In this document: one piece after another, positions 47,392 through 55,966 of the stretch | Numbering within the stretch: position 1 is the stretch's first letter | Layout of the letters: every line of letters begins with the position of its first letter | Source of the DNA: Vibrio chagasii | Lineage (GTDB): Bacteria > Pseudomonadota > Gammaproteobacteria > Enterobacterales > Vibrionaceae | Length of the DNA: 64,000 nucleotides | Assembly (NCBI GenBank): GCA_041879415.1 | Contig: CP090851.1 | Span: forward strand, 2,232,001 to 2,296,000 | Reading direction: 5' to 3' | Program-made: the position numbers and the translations under genes | The notes under the pieces: generated by a model | Databases searched by the model: none | What the model was told of the DNA's origin: nothing | Seen by the model: only the letters and a program-made list of their open reading frames with translations

Positions 47392-48276
47392 ATGAAAAAG
47401 CCATTTGAAGTGATCGCCATTATTGGTAAACCTCGAGATCAGCAAGCAATTCAGACTCATAGAGAACTCTATCAGTGGCTGAGCGCTGAGGGTTATCAAG
47501 TGTTTGTGGATGACAGACTCGCCAGTATTTTAGACGATATCCCAAAAGAACATTTTTCTAGCCTGGTCGACTTAGGTAAACGCGCCGATCTCGCCATTGT
47601 AGTCGGTGGTGACGGAAACATGCTCGGCGCCGCTCGAATCTTGTCTCGTTTCGATATTTCAGTAATCGGTGTGAACCGAGGAAACCTTGGCTTCCTGACC
47701 GATCTCAACCCAGAAAACTTCCAGAGCGCACTAACTGATGTTCTCAAAGGCGAGTTCATGGAAGAAGAACGCTTCCTACTTGAAACAGAGATCCACCGCC
47801 ATGGCCAAATAAAAAGCCATAACGCGGCACTGAACGAAGCGGTACTTCACCCCGGTCAAGTCGCGCACATGATCGAGTTTGAAGTGTACATCGACGACAG
47901 CTTCGCTTTCTCGCAGCGTTCTGATGGTTTGATCGTGTCGACACCAACCGGTTCTACCGCCTACTCGCTTTCTGGCGGCGGCCCAATTTTGTCATCAAGC
48001 TTGAATGCCATCTCTTTGGTACCTATGTTCCCGCACACACTTTCAAGCCGACCACTTGTTGTCGATGGGAAACGTCACATTAAACTGATCGTATCGCCTG
48101 ATAACCGCGGCACTCAAGAAGTCAGCTGCGATGGTCAAATCTCGCTACCTGTATCGCCAGGCGACGAGATCCACATTTACCAAAGCCCAAATGTACTCAA
48201 GCTGATCCATCCGAAAGACTACAACTACTACCATGTCCTACGAAACAAACTGGGCTGGTCGAGTAAGCTGTTCTAG
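47392..48276 (+). CDS. nadK: NAD kinase
   Basis: NadK phosphorylates NAD to NADP with ATP, in the cytoplasm. The 294-residue protein (E. coli 292) has the diagnostic [11 protein letters not shown] motif (about residues 72-82). The NE/D motif is NEAVLHPG, and the conserved block [17 protein letters not shown] follows with SSRPLVV. An ATG starts the gene at 47392; no clear Shine-Dalgarno is seen (GGAAACCTT precedes). The order grpE / nadK-recN-bamE is typical of gammaproteobacteria. A terminator follows and recN has its own SOS promoter. Confidence 0.98.
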   Translation: MKKPFEVIAIIGKPRDQQAIQTHRELYQWLSAEGYQVFVDDRLASILDDIPKEHFSSLVDLGKRADLAIVVGGDGNMLGAARILSRFDISVIGVNRGNLGFLTDLNPENFQSALTDVLKGEFMEEERFLLETEIHRHGQIKSHNAALNEAVLHPGQVAHMIEFEVYIDDSFAFSQRSDGLIVSTPTGSTAYSLSGGGPILSSSLNAISLVPMFPHTLSSRPLVVDGKRHIKLIVSPDNRGTQEVSCDGQISLPVSPGDEIHIYQSPNVLKLIHPKDYNYYHVLRNKLGWSSKLF

Positions 48277-48307
48277 CTCAACGGCACTAGCAACAACCAA
48301 AAACTTC

Positions 48308-48337
48308 AAAGGCTGACGATATTCGTTAGCCTTTTTT
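48308..48337 (+). terminator. Rho-independent terminator after nadK
   Basis: AAAGGCTGACGA pairs with TCGTTAGCCTTT (one wobble) around a 3-nt loop and is followed by T. Confidence 0.88.
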
Positions 48338-48387
48338 ACTACCTGTATAACGCCCGCCAGCTCTGCCTTCACGTCAATCCCAGAGAT

Positions 48388-48430
48388 CGTCATTCCCAAG
48401 AAGGAGGAACGACTGAGTTGGGAATCTATA
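48388..48430. repeat. Candidate Vibrio-type dispersed intergenic palindrome
   Basis: ATTCCCAA (48392-48399) and TTGGGAAT (48418-48425) form a perfect 8-bp inverted repeat. The pattern CGTCATTCCC...GAGGAACGA...GGGAATCTATA has the look of short extragenic elements common in vibrios. Only one copy was noticed here. Confidence 0.5.
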
Positions 48431-48499
48431 GTGGTTTCAGTGATCTACAGGCAAGTACAATTCTGAGAGCTATCACAAAAAATTTTCACCTGCCGACTT

Positions 48500-48557
48500 T
48501 ACTGTATAAAGAAACAGTATATACTGAGCTTATATACAGTATTGTTCAGTTATACAG
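48500..48557 (+). promoter_or_regulatory. Tandem LexA boxes of recN
   Basis: Box 1 (48500-48519) is CTG at 48502-48504, ten bases, CAG at 48515-48517. Box 2 (48522-48541) is CTG at 48524-48526, ten bases, CAG at 48537-48539. A weaker third, TTG-N10-CAG, spans 48542-48557. The E. coli recN promoter also has multiple LexA sites. This predicts tight repression and strong damage induction. The array ends 10 bp before the ATG. Confidence 0.9.
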
Positions 48558-48567
48558 GTAAATAAAA

Positions 48568-50232
48568 ATGCTGGCTCATTTAAGTGTTAATAATTTCGCT
48601 ATTGTTAAGTCTTTACAGCTAGAACTTTCTAAAGGCATGACAACAATCACCGGGGAAACTGGTGCGGGTAAATCTATTGCTATCGATGCTTTGGGTTTGT
48701 GTCTTGGAGGGAGATCCGATGCAGGAATGGTTAGACAAGGTGAAGAAAAAACCGAAGTCAGTGCTGCTTTTTTACTTGAGAACAATCTGCATGCAACTCG
48801 CTGGTTAGAAGATAACGAACTTCTAGACGGCACCGAATGCATCCTACGCAGAACCATCTCTAAAGAAGGTCGCTCTCGTGCATTTATTAACGGTAGTCCG
48901 GTTCCTCTTTCACAATTGAAATCACTGGGACAACTGCTGATCAACATTCATGGCCAGCACGCACATCATCAGTTGATGAAAAGCGACTACCAAATGGCAA
49001 TGCTTGACCAATACGCAGGCCATTTAAACCTATTGAAATCGACACGTAACGCTTATCAAACTTGGCGTCAAGCAGACAACCACCTGAAAGAGTTACGTGA
49101 AAACAGCCAACAAAACCAAGCTCAAAAACAGCTTCTTGAATATCAAATCAAAGAGTTAAACGAGTTATCTATTGGGGAGGAAGAATATGAAGAGCTCGAA
49201 CAAGAGCATAAGCGCCTCGCCAATAGCGGAGAATTGGCCTCAACCTGCCAGCAAGCTATCGAGCTTATTTACGAAGGTGAAGAAGTTAATGCGCTTGGTA
49301 TTCTGCAATCAGCCAATCACTCCCTAATTCAATTGGCAGAATTAGACGAACGACTTGCTGAGCTGCCAAATATGCTGTCTGAAGCCATTATTCAGATTGA
49401 AGAGACCAACAGCGAGCTAAGAACTTATCTTGATAGCATTGATGTCGACCCAGGTCGCATGGCTTACGTTGAAGAGCGTTTCTCTAAAGTGATGTCGATG
49501 GCGCGTAAACACCACGTATTGCCTGAAGAGCTGTATAAACACCACCAAGAGTTACTACAACAAGTAGAAGCGCTGGATTGCTCTGATGAAAAGCTTGAAG
49601 AGCTAGCAAATGACGTTGAAAACCAATACCAATCATTCGTAGCAAAATCTGAAAAGCTGCATAAATCTCGCGTTCGTTACGCGAAAGAGCTAAACAAGCT
49701 GATCACTCAAAGCATGCACGAACTCAGCATGGAAAAAGCGCAGTTTTCGATTGAAGTAAACAATACCAACACTCACCCGTCACCATTGGGTATGGATAAC
49801 GTGACCTTTATTGTGTCTACAAACCCAGGTCAACCAATGCAGCCTATTGCTAAAGTGGCTTCGGGTGGTGAGCTGTCACGTATTTCATTAGCGATTCAGG
49901 TTATAACCGCGCAAAAAGTCGATACTCCAAGTCTGATTTTCGATGAAGTGGATGTGGGTATCAGTGGTCCAACCGCTGCTGTAGTCGGCAAGATGCTGCG
50001 TAAACTGGGCGAATCTACTCAGGTCATGTGTGTGACTCACTTGCCTCAAGTTGCCGGTTGCGGTCACCAACAGCTGTTTGTGGCAAAGAACACGAAATCA
50101 GGTAAAACTGAAACTCAAATGCACACACTTGATGAGCAACAACGCGTTTCAGAGCTGGCTCGACTGCTTGGTGGCAGCCAAATCACCGAGTCGACCCTTG
50201 CCAACGCAAAAGAGTTATTAGTCGCCGCTTAG
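48568..50232 (+). CDS. recN: DNA repair protein RecN
   Basis: RecN is an SMC-like ATPase that acts on double-strand breaks, a major SOS protein in gammaproteobacteria. The 554-residue protein has N-terminal Walker [16 protein letters not shown] (about residues 29-43). Coiled-coil arms rich in Glu/Lys/Gln occupy about 150-370. The C-terminal ABC signature is [17 protein letters not shown], followed by Walker [14 protein letters not shown] and a final H-loop [12 protein letters not shown] 8 nt upstream is the binding site. The gene lies under two or three LexA boxes and close to bamE. Confidence 0.97.
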   Translation: MLAHLSVNNFAIVKSLQLELSKGMTTITGETGAGKSIAIDALGLCLGGRSDAGMVRQGEEKTEVSAAFLLENNLHATRWLEDNELLDGTECILRRTISKEGRSRAFINGSPVPLSQLKSLGQLLINIHGQHAHHQLMKSDYQMAMLDQYAGHLNLLKSTRNAYQTWRQADNHLKELRENSQQNQAQKQLLEYQIKELNELSIGEEEYEELEQEHKRLANSGELASTCQQAIELIYEGEEVNALGILQSANHSLIQLAELDERLAELPNMLSEAIIQIEETNSELRTYLDSIDVDPGRMAYVEERFSKVMSMARKHHVLPEELYKHHQELLQQVEALDCSDEKLEELANDVENQYQSFVAKSEKLHKSRVRYAKELNKLITQSMHELSMEKAQFSIEVNNTNTHPSPLGMDNVTFIVSTNPGQPMQPIAKVASGGELSRISLAIQVITAQKVDTPSLIFDEVDVGISGPTAAVVGKMLRKLGESTQVMCVTHLPQVAGCGHQQLFVAKNTKSGKTETQMHTLDEQQRVSELARLLGGSQITESTLANAKELLVAA

Positions 50233-50274
50233 ATTAAATCTTCAGCAACTTTCTGATAATTTACCGAAAAATAT

Positions 50275-50306
50275 TGGCAATTTTGCAACTAAATTCAAAA
50301 TTGCCA
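50275..50306. other. Hairpin 1 between recN and bamE
   Basis: TGGCAATTTTG and CAAAATTGCCA form a perfect 11-bp stem with a 10-nt loop, 43 nt after the recN stop. No T run follows on the plus strand. It may mark the recN 3' end or be a processing site. Confidence 0.5.
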
Positions 50307-50311
50307 GTCAT

Positions 50312-50359
50312 AACAAGCTCAAAGCGCAAGGAGCTTTTTACTTCTTGCTGGAGCTTGTT
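50312..50359. other. Hairpin 2 between recN and bamE
   Basis: AACAAGCTC (50312-50320) and GAGCTTGTT (50351-50359) form a perfect 9-bp stem. An inner AGC/CAAG pairing with CTTG/CT extends it. It lies 40 nt before the bamE ATG and may be part of the bamE leader. Confidence 0.5.
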
Positions 50360-50399
50360 TATTATCAGGCAGTATTTTAGCGAAGAAAGATCTCAAACT

Positions 50400-50759
50400 A
50401 TGCGAATTAAAAAGTGGTTAGTTGCAGTTCCACTTGCACTAACAATGTTGACCGGTTGCTCTCTACTAGAGAAGTTGGTTTATCGAATTGACATCAATCA
50501 GGGTAACTATGTTGAACAAGAAGCTGTCGACCAGCTCAAGTTTGGCATGACAAAAACACAAGTTCGTTACGTTATGGGCTCACCTATGCTTATCGAAAAT
50601 GGCTACCCAGATACGTGGTACTACATTTACCACCACCAAAAAGGTCATGAAGACCCGATTCAGAAAAACCTCGTCGTGAACTTTGATGCTACTGGCACCC
50701 TAGTTACGATCAATGGTGATTTTGAAGCCAGTGATGAGTTCTTCGAAAGCCTTCGCTAG
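50400..50759 (+). CDS. bamE: Outer membrane protein assembly factor BamE
   Basis: BamE (SmpA) is a lipoprotein of the BAM complex that inserts beta-barrel proteins in the outer membrane. The 119-residue protein starts at the ATG at 50400. It has a signal peptide [19 protein letters not shown] followed by Cys20 of the lipobox. The mature part has the family motifs [18 protein letters not shown] and [10 protein letters not shown], then DTWYYIYH. The frame is open further upstream but covers the two leader hairpins. A strong terminator follows. Confidence 0.95.
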   Translation: MRIKKWLVAVPLALTMLTGCSLLEKLVYRIDINQGNYVEQEAVDQLKFGMTKTQVRYVMGSPMLIENGYPDTWYYIYHHQKGHEDPIQKNLVVNFDATGTLVTINGDFEASDEFFESLR

Positions 50760-50792
50760 CTTTCAGTAAACAAGCTCTCAATCAAGAATCTT

Positions 50793-50820
50793 AAAAGCCT
50801 GCTCTATGAGCAGGCTTTTT
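50793..50820 (+). terminator. Rho-independent terminator after bamE
   Basis: AAAAGCCTGCTC and GAGCAGGCTTTT form a 12-bp stem with a 3-nt loop and a T run. Confidence 0.93.
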
Positions 50821-50863
50821 AATATTTGCTTACAAATTAACCCACCGAATCTAACTCACAGAC

Positions 50864-50891
50864 ACAAAAAAGCTCGCCGATTTGGCGAGCT
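50864..50891 (-). terminator. Rho-independent terminator after ratA-ratB
   Basis: AGCTCGCC and GGCGAGCT form an 8-bp stem with a 5-nt loop; the A run on the left gives the U tract on the minus strand. Confidence 0.88.
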
Positions 50892-50919
50892 CTCTATGAA
50901 TTTAATCCGTTTTTCGATG

Positions 50920-51228
50920 CTATTTAGCAGCAGCGGCTTTTGCTTGTTCGGCACGTTTACGGCGAATCTCTTTTGGATCAGCCAGCAGTGCACGATAAAT
51001 TTCAATACGGTCTTTATCACGAACCGTTGCATCTAACTTCACGTTACGGCTGAACACGCCAACCTTGTTTTTCGCTAAGTCGATCTCTGGATACAGTTCC
51101 AAAACACCAGACTGCGCAATAATCTCTTCAACGGTCGCGTTCTTGTTCACAACCAAAGTAAACACACGCTGCTCATGCGGAAGTGCAAACACAACTTCTA
51201 CGTGGATCATATCTGATTCAATAGTCAT
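50920..51228 (-). CDS. RnfH/RatB family protein
   Basis: A 102-residue protein of the RnfH (UPF0125, RatB) family, with a ubiquitin-like beta-grasp fold by family knowledge. Features are [13 protein letters not shown] at the start, [23 protein letters not shown] in the middle, and an Ala/Lys/Arg tail. It follows ratA after a 3-bp gap, so both are cotranscribed. The pair was described as a toxin-antitoxin-like unit, but RatB is not a proven antitoxin. The function is unknown. Confidence 0.88.
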   Translation of the reverse strand: MTIESDMIHVEVVFALPHEQRVFTLVVNKNATVEEIIAQSGVLELYPEIDLAKNKVGVFSRNVKLDATVRDKDRIEIYRALLADPKEIRRKRAEQAKAAAAK

Positions 51229-51231
51229 GGT

Positions 51232-51660
51232 TTAGTAAACCTGTTTCGCTCGTTGAGTAAATGCGCTCACCATGTTGGTCGTTAGCTCATTGAAAATCTT
51301 ACCAAATGCCATTTCAATCATTCGGCTAGAGAATTCAAACTCTAACTTAAGCTCGACCTTACAGGCCTGCTCATCCAACGGAGTAAAATACCAACCGCCC
51401 TGCAGTTTCTTGAACGGGCCGTCCACCAGCTCCATCAAGATCTCAGCGCCATCCGCTAAGCGGTTAGACGTTGTAAATGTTTTGCTGATACCGGCTTTAG
51501 AGACATCAACCGAAGCCACCATAGCGGAATCTGAAGATTCGATCACACGAGAACCAGAACACCCTGGCAAAAACTCAGGATAACGAGCAACATCATTGAC
51601 CAAGCTAAACATCTGGTCGGCACTAAATGAAACTAATGCTGAACGAGTAACCTTTGGCAT
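51232..51660 (-). CDS. ratA: RatA, START/COQ10-like protein
   Basis: A 142-residue protein of the COQ10/RatA (polyketide cyclase-like START) family. Segments are SADQMFSLVNDVARYPEFLPGC near the N-terminus, VDGPFKKLQGGWYF and LEFEFSSRMIEMAFG. COQ10 relatives bind ubiquinone, while E. coli RatA was reported to block ribosome subunit joining, so its role is debated. It is divergent from smpB across about 120 bp, the conserved arrangement with ribosome rescue genes. Confidence 0.92.
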   Translation of the reverse strand: MPKVTRSALVSFSADQMFSLVNDVARYPEFLPGCSGSRVIESSDSAMVASVDVSKAGISKTFTTSNRLADGAEILMELVDGPFKKLQGGWYFTPLDEQACKVELKLEFEFSSRMIEMAFGKIFNELTTNMVSAFTQRAKQVY

Positions 51661-51779
51661 ATAGACTCCTGTTAAAGACGGCGTTACATTAACACAAACT
51701 GCAATTTTAATTGTATTGGGCCAGAGCGCAAATAAAAAGGATTCCCCAACTAGGGCGCAATCCGTATAATGAGGCCATT

Positions 51780-52265
51780 ATGGCAAAGAATAAATCAAAA
51801 TCAAAAGCCGGTAGCAATACCATTGCGCTTAACAAGAAAGCTCGCCACGAATATTTCATCGATGATGAGATAGAAGCGGGGCTTGAGCTACAAGGCTGGG
51901 AAGTAAAATCCCTACGTGAAGGCAAAACGAATATCGCAGAAAGCTACGTATACATCCGTGATGGCGAAGCATTCATTAGTGGTATGACGATCACTCCGCT
52001 TACTCAAGCGAGTACTCATATCGTGGCGAACCCAACACGTGTCCGTAAACTCCTAATGTCGAGAAAAGAACTCGATAACCTATTCGGTCGTATTAACCGT
52101 GAAGGCATGACACTTGTCGCAACCGCACTTTACTGGTCTCGCTCTTGGGCGAAGATTAAGATCGGCGTAGCGAAGGGTAAAAAGCTGCACGATAAACGTA
52201 CTGATATGAAAGAAAAAGATTGGGCGAGAGATAAAGCACGAATTATGAAGAGTAATTTGCGCTAA
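51780..52265 (+). CDS. smpB: SsrA-binding protein SmpB
   Basis: SmpB binds tmRNA and carries it to stalled ribosomes. The 161-residue protein (E. coli 160) starts at the ATG at 51780, with GAGG 6 nt upstream. It shows [27 protein letters not shown], the OB-fold segment. The basic C-terminal tail with KGKKLHDKR and [10 protein letters not shown] enters the decoding centre. A TATAAT stands directly before the binding site, so a very short leader is possible. ssrA follows 65 bp downstream. Confidence 0.97.
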   Translation: MAKNKSKSKAGSNTIALNKKARHEYFIDDEIEAGLELQGWEVKSLREGKTNIAESYVYIRDGEAFISGMTITPLTQASTHIVANPTRVRKLLMSRKELDNLFGRINREGMTLVATALYWSRSWAKIKIGVAKGKKLHDKRTDMKEKDWARDKARIMKSNLR

Positions 52266-52290
52266 TTTTAAGCACTTAAACGCACAGTGC

Positions 52291-52318
52291 TAGACAGGGT
52301 AAGCTTTTCTGGTACTAT
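52291..52318 (+). promoter_or_regulatory. ssrA promoter
   Basis: TAGACA (52291-52296), a 16-bp spacer and TACTAT (52313-52318), with an extended -10 TGG, end 12 bp before the mature tmRNA 5' end. Confidence 0.7.
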
Positions 52319-52330
52319 GCAAGAACACTT

Positions 52331-52697
52331 GGGGCTGATTTAGGATTCGACAGGAATTTTGAAGTCTGAGGTGCATGCCGTGGGGCGGTTGGCCACGTAA
52401 AAAGCCGCAAAAAAATAGTCGCAAACGACGAAAACTACGCACTAGCAGCTTAATAACCTGCTCAGAGCTCTCTTGCCCTAGCTTCCGCTCGTAAGACGGG
52501 GACCAACAAGAGATCAAACCCAAACAAGCTAGCGTGGCTTCTCCCACCTGAGAGGAAAAGCGCGAATTATAATTCAGGTTAGCCTTTAACTAGCGTGTCG
52601 GTTCGCAGGTTGCTGGTGAATTTAAAGATCGACTAAGCATGTAGTACCAATGATGAATAGTTTTTGGACGCGGGTTCAACTCCCGCCAGCTCCACCA
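52331..52697 (+). ncRNA. ssrA: Transfer-messenger RNA (tmRNA)
   Basis: The 367-nt gene runs from GGGGCTGATT to CTCCACCA. The ends form the alanyl-tRNA-like acceptor and T arm (GGTTCAACTCCCGCC near the 3' end). The internal reading frame GCAAACGACGAAAACTACGC onward encodes the degradation tag (A)NDENYALAA, ending TAA. It works with SmpB to release stalled ribosomes and tag the incomplete protein. The CCA is encoded, and a terminator follows. The 3' end, often a phage or island attachment site, is intact and not duplicated within this window. Confidence 0.97.
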
Positions 52698-52706
52698 AAC
52701 GTTTGG

Positions 52707-52740
52707 AAAGGGTCAACTCGAAAGAGTTGGCCCTTTTTGT
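52707..52740 (+). terminator. Rho-independent terminator after ssrA
   Basis: AAAGGGTCAACTC and GAGTTGGCCCTTT (one wobble) form a 13-bp stem with a GAAA loop and T run. Confidence 0.93.
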
Positions 52741-52814
52741 TTGTCTAAAGACCACAAAATGAGATGTGTTCAATGGCAAACAACTGAGAACAACTCATCA
52801 AAACAGTTAGTTAT

Positions 52815-52850
52815 TAAAAAGCCACACATCCCATTACTGGAATGTGTGGC
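52815..52850 (-). terminator. Terminator after the RimK-like repeat protein gene
   Basis: GCCACACAT and ATGTGTGGC form a 9-bp stem around a 12-nt loop. The A run at 52816-52820 gives the U tract on the minus strand. Confidence 0.75.
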
Positions 52851-52891
52851 CGTTTAGAACTGCTCTATTTCGCTTTTAGTAAGTTAAGGTG

Positions 52892-54772
52892 TTACTCCAT
52901 TTTCCCTAGTACGTAATCTTCATCGCTACTTACTACTGCGCCGTACTTCAGGAAGTTCTTACCTAGAATCATGCTGTATTCAAAGCGTGAACGGTCTTGA
53001 AGGTTCACTCTCACCTCTTTCTCTAGGTCGCCTAACTTCACTTTCATTTCTACGACAGGGCGAATGTTTACCTTTTCGCCTTTCTTCGCTTTAATTCGCA
53101 TCACATCAATCACTGGCTTAGTGAATTCTTGCTTATCGCCTTGGTTGTTTTGATAAGTAAAGGTCACCATGTCTTGGCCGTCTTTCTTGAATCGCTTGAT
53201 GTTCACCGCGTTCATAGAGCTAACGTCAGCACCGGTATCTAGCTTGGCAGGGAATGTCATGCCGTTCACTTCAACCACTTCAATGTGCCCGACTTTAAAT
53301 AGAGGCTCGGCTTTCAATAGGTAGTCTGAGCGCGTGTTTACGTAAACGCCCTCTTTCGCCATCTTCTTACCGAGAATGAAGTAGGCTTCTTTTTCATTGC
53401 TGTTTAGCACATCGATAGCAAACTCTTGTGTGCGAACCTTGCCAGAAGCCGAGAACTCACCGCTCACTACTGGGCGACTATCATCCCCAACTTTGAGCTT
53501 TTTAATGATTGGCTTTGTGACTTTCTGCTGTTCGCCATTCGCGTCAGTTAGGTAAAACTCAACCGATTCATCTTTACCCTTGCCGACAACCTCAAAGCTG
53601 TCCACCTTCAACAGAGGCGTGTTTACCGTGAAAGAAGCCACAGCCTTAAGCGGAAAATCATCAAGTGTGATGTCCTCTTCCGGTGAGATAATCATAGGCT
53701 CACCCGACTCCGCCACATCACTAAAGCTCTCTGAACCTTCTGATAAAATGTTTTCAGCACTGGTATCAATCATGAAGAGTTCACTTGCTGTGTTGGTACC
53801 TAACCTTAGCTGTGAGCTGCTGTCTGAACGGTCACGCAGATAAACAAGCACATCTTTAGTGGTGTCCTCATCAAGTTGAACGGGAACATAGACTAAAGGC
53901 CTCTTCTTACCGCTGACGCTTAACATACGAACCAACGGCAATGTCATCTCTTTTTGCTTGCCGTCGTTGTCGAACATATCAAACGTCACTTGTTTGTTCT
54001 CTTTGTCTATATCGATGTCTTTTGCATGCAAAATACTGTAGCGGTTCTTTAATGAGAAAGTCACATTCATTGGCATTCCCGAGATAGACACCACCTCTTT
54101 GCGGCCAACCACGGTTGCGTTCTCTTGCTCTTGTAAATAGTCGTAACCTGCAAACACCAGTGCGTTATCCGCTAGGAAGGTCTTACCTATCAATACTGGC
54201 GCAGAGAAGTGACTTCTGTCTGTTAGGTTAACATCAGTTTTTAGCTCTTGGTCTGCGATAGTCAGAGACATTTTAATGGTAGGGCGAAGCAAAGGCGTGC
54301 TGCTGGTACGGCTGCGAATCATGCTGACACGCTCTAACGGCGCCTCAACCAATACCATCTCACCAGTACGTGGGTTTTGAACCTTAAAAGAGACCACAGC
54401 TTCATATTTCGCAAAGGTGCTGCCATCCCAATCGTCGTAATCAACGTCGCTATTGTTCAGAACATCTTCAGTCAATGCCGACATCAACTCTTTATCTTTG
54501 AGGTTCTTATAATCGGCATGTGTGCTTTTTACATGGATGTCTTCTGCATGCATGGAAGTGGTTTCGGCACCGGTGTCGATTTTGCCAATGAAAGGAACGT
54601 CTTTAAGCCCTTGAACGCTAGAGAGGTACACATTCTCAGTACGGCCTAATACCGCCTTACCATCGAGTTCGTAAGTCGGGTTTTGTGTGGTGTGTGAAGT
54701 GTCTGTAGCCAAAGAATATTGTGAAAAAAGTAGAGTGCTTAAAAGAGTTAGAGCCAAAGGTATCTTTTTCAT
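52892..54772 (-). CDS. Periplasmic protein with four tandem RimK/LysX-like (retropepsin-like) domains
   Basis: A 626-residue protein with signal peptide MKKIPLALTLLSTLLFSQYS; I chose the ATG at 54772 for this. It belongs to the RimK/LysX-like putative protease family (PF05618). I see four repeats: about 40-212, 221-338, 360-486 and 493-626. Each ends in an RP-V...DRS...LGK-type block. Repeats 1 and 4 carry the aspartyl-protease-like DTGA (66-69 and 512-515, KIDTGAETTS and KLDTGADVSS). In repeats 2 and 3 the same position reads LKNRYS and VNTPLL, so they are degenerate. Single-domain members have one such unit. Function is unknown; a periplasmic protease-like or binding scaffold role is inference. 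Confidence 0.78.
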   Translation of the reverse strand: MKKIPLALTLLSTLLFSQYSLATDTSHTTQNPTYELDGKAVLGRTENVYLSSVQGLKDVPFIGKIDTGAETTSMHAEDIHVKSTHADYKNLKDKELMSALTEDVLNNSDVDYDDWDGSTFAKYEAVVSFKVQNPRTGEMVLVEAPLERVSMIRSRTSSTPLLRPTIKMSLTIADQELKTDVNLTDRSHFSAPVLIGKTFLADNALVFAGYDYLQEQENATVVGRKEVVSISGMPMNVTFSLKNRYSILHAKDIDIDKENKQVTFDMFDNDGKQKEMTLPLVRMLSVSGKKRPLVYVPVQLDEDTTKDVLVYLRDRSDSSSQLRLGTNTASELFMIDTSAENILSEGSESFSDVAESGEPMIISPEEDITLDDFPLKAVASFTVNTPLLKVDSFEVVGKGKDESVEFYLTDANGEQQKVTKPIIKKLKVGDDSRPVVSGEFSASGKVRTQEFAIDVLNSNEKEAYFILGKKMAKEGVYVNTRSDYLLKAEPLFKVGHIEVVEVNGMTFPAKLDTGADVSSMNAVNIKRFKKDGQDMVTFTYQNNQGDKQEFTKPVIDVMRIKAKKGEKVNIRPVVEMKVKLGDLEKEVRVNLQDRSRFEYSMILGKNFLKYGAVVSSDEDYVLGKME

Positions 54773-54978
54773 TAGTTGGTCCGTTGTGATCAGTTCACTA
54801 ATAATACTGGTGAAAAGGCAATAAGTTCCCCCACCAGCAATGGTTCTCACATAACGTTTACGCTATGACTTTTTCAATGACAAACCGATGACTTTGCGTC
54901 GCATTACTTCATCAATTATTGACTAACCGATACCCAATAACCTTTTGAATACGCAGGGTTCTATTGGATAAACGAATA

Positions 54979-55008
54979 CAAAAAAGGCCAACGACGCGCG
55001 TTGACCTT
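54979..55008 (-). terminator. Terminator after the M15 peptidase gene
   Basis: AAGGCCAACG and CGTTGACCTT (one mismatch) form a 10-bp stem. The A run on the left gives the U tract on the minus strand, 70 nt after the stop. Confidence 0.75.
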
Positions 55009-55077
55009 AGCGATTCAAAATACCCTTGAAGCGAGCTTAACTTGCTAAAACACAAACGGTTCTAGATAAACATAGCA

Positions 55078-55887
55078 CTAAAAAGTCCCGACTGTTTTCT
55101 TTGCACAGATAGCACGAGCTTTTTCTGCGCCCTCGCCTTTATTCTTATTAAAACATTGGCGGTAAGATTCGACGTATCGCTCAAATAACACTTTGGCTTC
55201 TGGTTTGGGTTTAGAGAGCAGCTGATTGACGAACTTTCTTGATCCGACCTCGAAATGCTGAGTATCGATTGGAGAATTCCAGTCCCCTCCCCAGATCATG
55301 AAACCATGATGTGCAAACAGCTCGACCACATCTTCCGCCATGCCGCGACGTTCAATGTCATTGCGCGCACGAAAGCGTGTTCTATTCACGTAGCTGGTTG
55401 CCGATTGCGATGGCTTTACCGTAATGGTTCCGTTGCTATCAAACGCTAAGAAAGGGTTTTGAACTGGGTTGATGTCGATTGCCACACCGTATGCATGCTT
55501 CGACCAACCTCCTCCGCCAGTGATAGGCCTAGCATTAAACGCACTGCTGTTATTGGCTTCCATCGAGGCATTGTCGTCACCGTTGAACTCACGCATTAGG
55601 CGAGCAGAATGCAGTGGGAAATTACGTTGTTTGAGTTCTAAAAAGATTTGTTCAACAGAAGGGGCGATAACATCAAGCACAATCATATTCCCCTGCTGCG
55701 TTTCGCCCTTAAAGTTAACGAAATCAAAGTCCACTTTGGATAGACGCTCACAACCAACAGGAGCCCCACTGTTCAATACCTTGTTCTTTTTCATCATGTC
55801 ACACTGCCATTGAGAGACAGGCGCGACTTGGCCGTAACTCGCCGCACTGATCAAGATTGCCAGCAAACCAACAATTAAACGTTTCAT
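55078..55887 (-). CDS. M15 family D-Ala-D-Ala carboxypeptidase-like protein
   Basis: A 269-residue exported protein. The ATG at 55887 gives the signal peptide MKRLIVGLLAILISAASYGQ. The zinc site of VanY/M15_4 peptidases is visible: His and Asp in GGWSKHAYGVAIDINP and the later His in DTQHFEVG, with GFMIWGGDW before it. It should cut D-Ala-containing peptides in the periplasm. There are four or more cysteines (WQCDMM, VGCERL, RQCFN, AICAK) that could form disulfides. The gene is a single unit. Confidence 0.85.
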   Translation of the reverse strand: MKRLIVGLLAILISAASYGQVAPVSQWQCDMMKKNKVLNSGAPVGCERLSKVDFDFVNFKGETQQGNMIVLDVIAPSVEQIFLELKQRNFPLHSARLMREFNGDDNASMEANNSSAFNARPITGGGGWSKHAYGVAIDINPVQNPFLAFDSNGTITVKPSQSATSYVNRTRFRARNDIERRGMAEDVVELFAHHGFMIWGGDWNSPIDTQHFEVGSRKFVNQLLSKPKPEAKVLFERYVESYRQCFNKNKGEGAEKARAICAKKTVGTF

Positions 55888-55966
55888 ATCAAGGCTCAAA
55901 AACAGTAAGAGTAAAAAGATAGGAAGTGGAAAATAACACACTCAACCTAACAGAGCGCATACTTTG

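Noticed and set aside
50920..51660. ratA-ratB as a toxin-antitoxin system
   Set aside because: They are conserved core genes beside smpB. RatA is a COQ10/START-like protein and RatB is not an established antitoxin, so a mobile toxin-antitoxin call is not justified.
52680..52891. ssrA 3' end as an island attachment site
   Set aside because: The tmRNA 3' end is intact, no duplicate of it was seen in the window, and no integrase follows.
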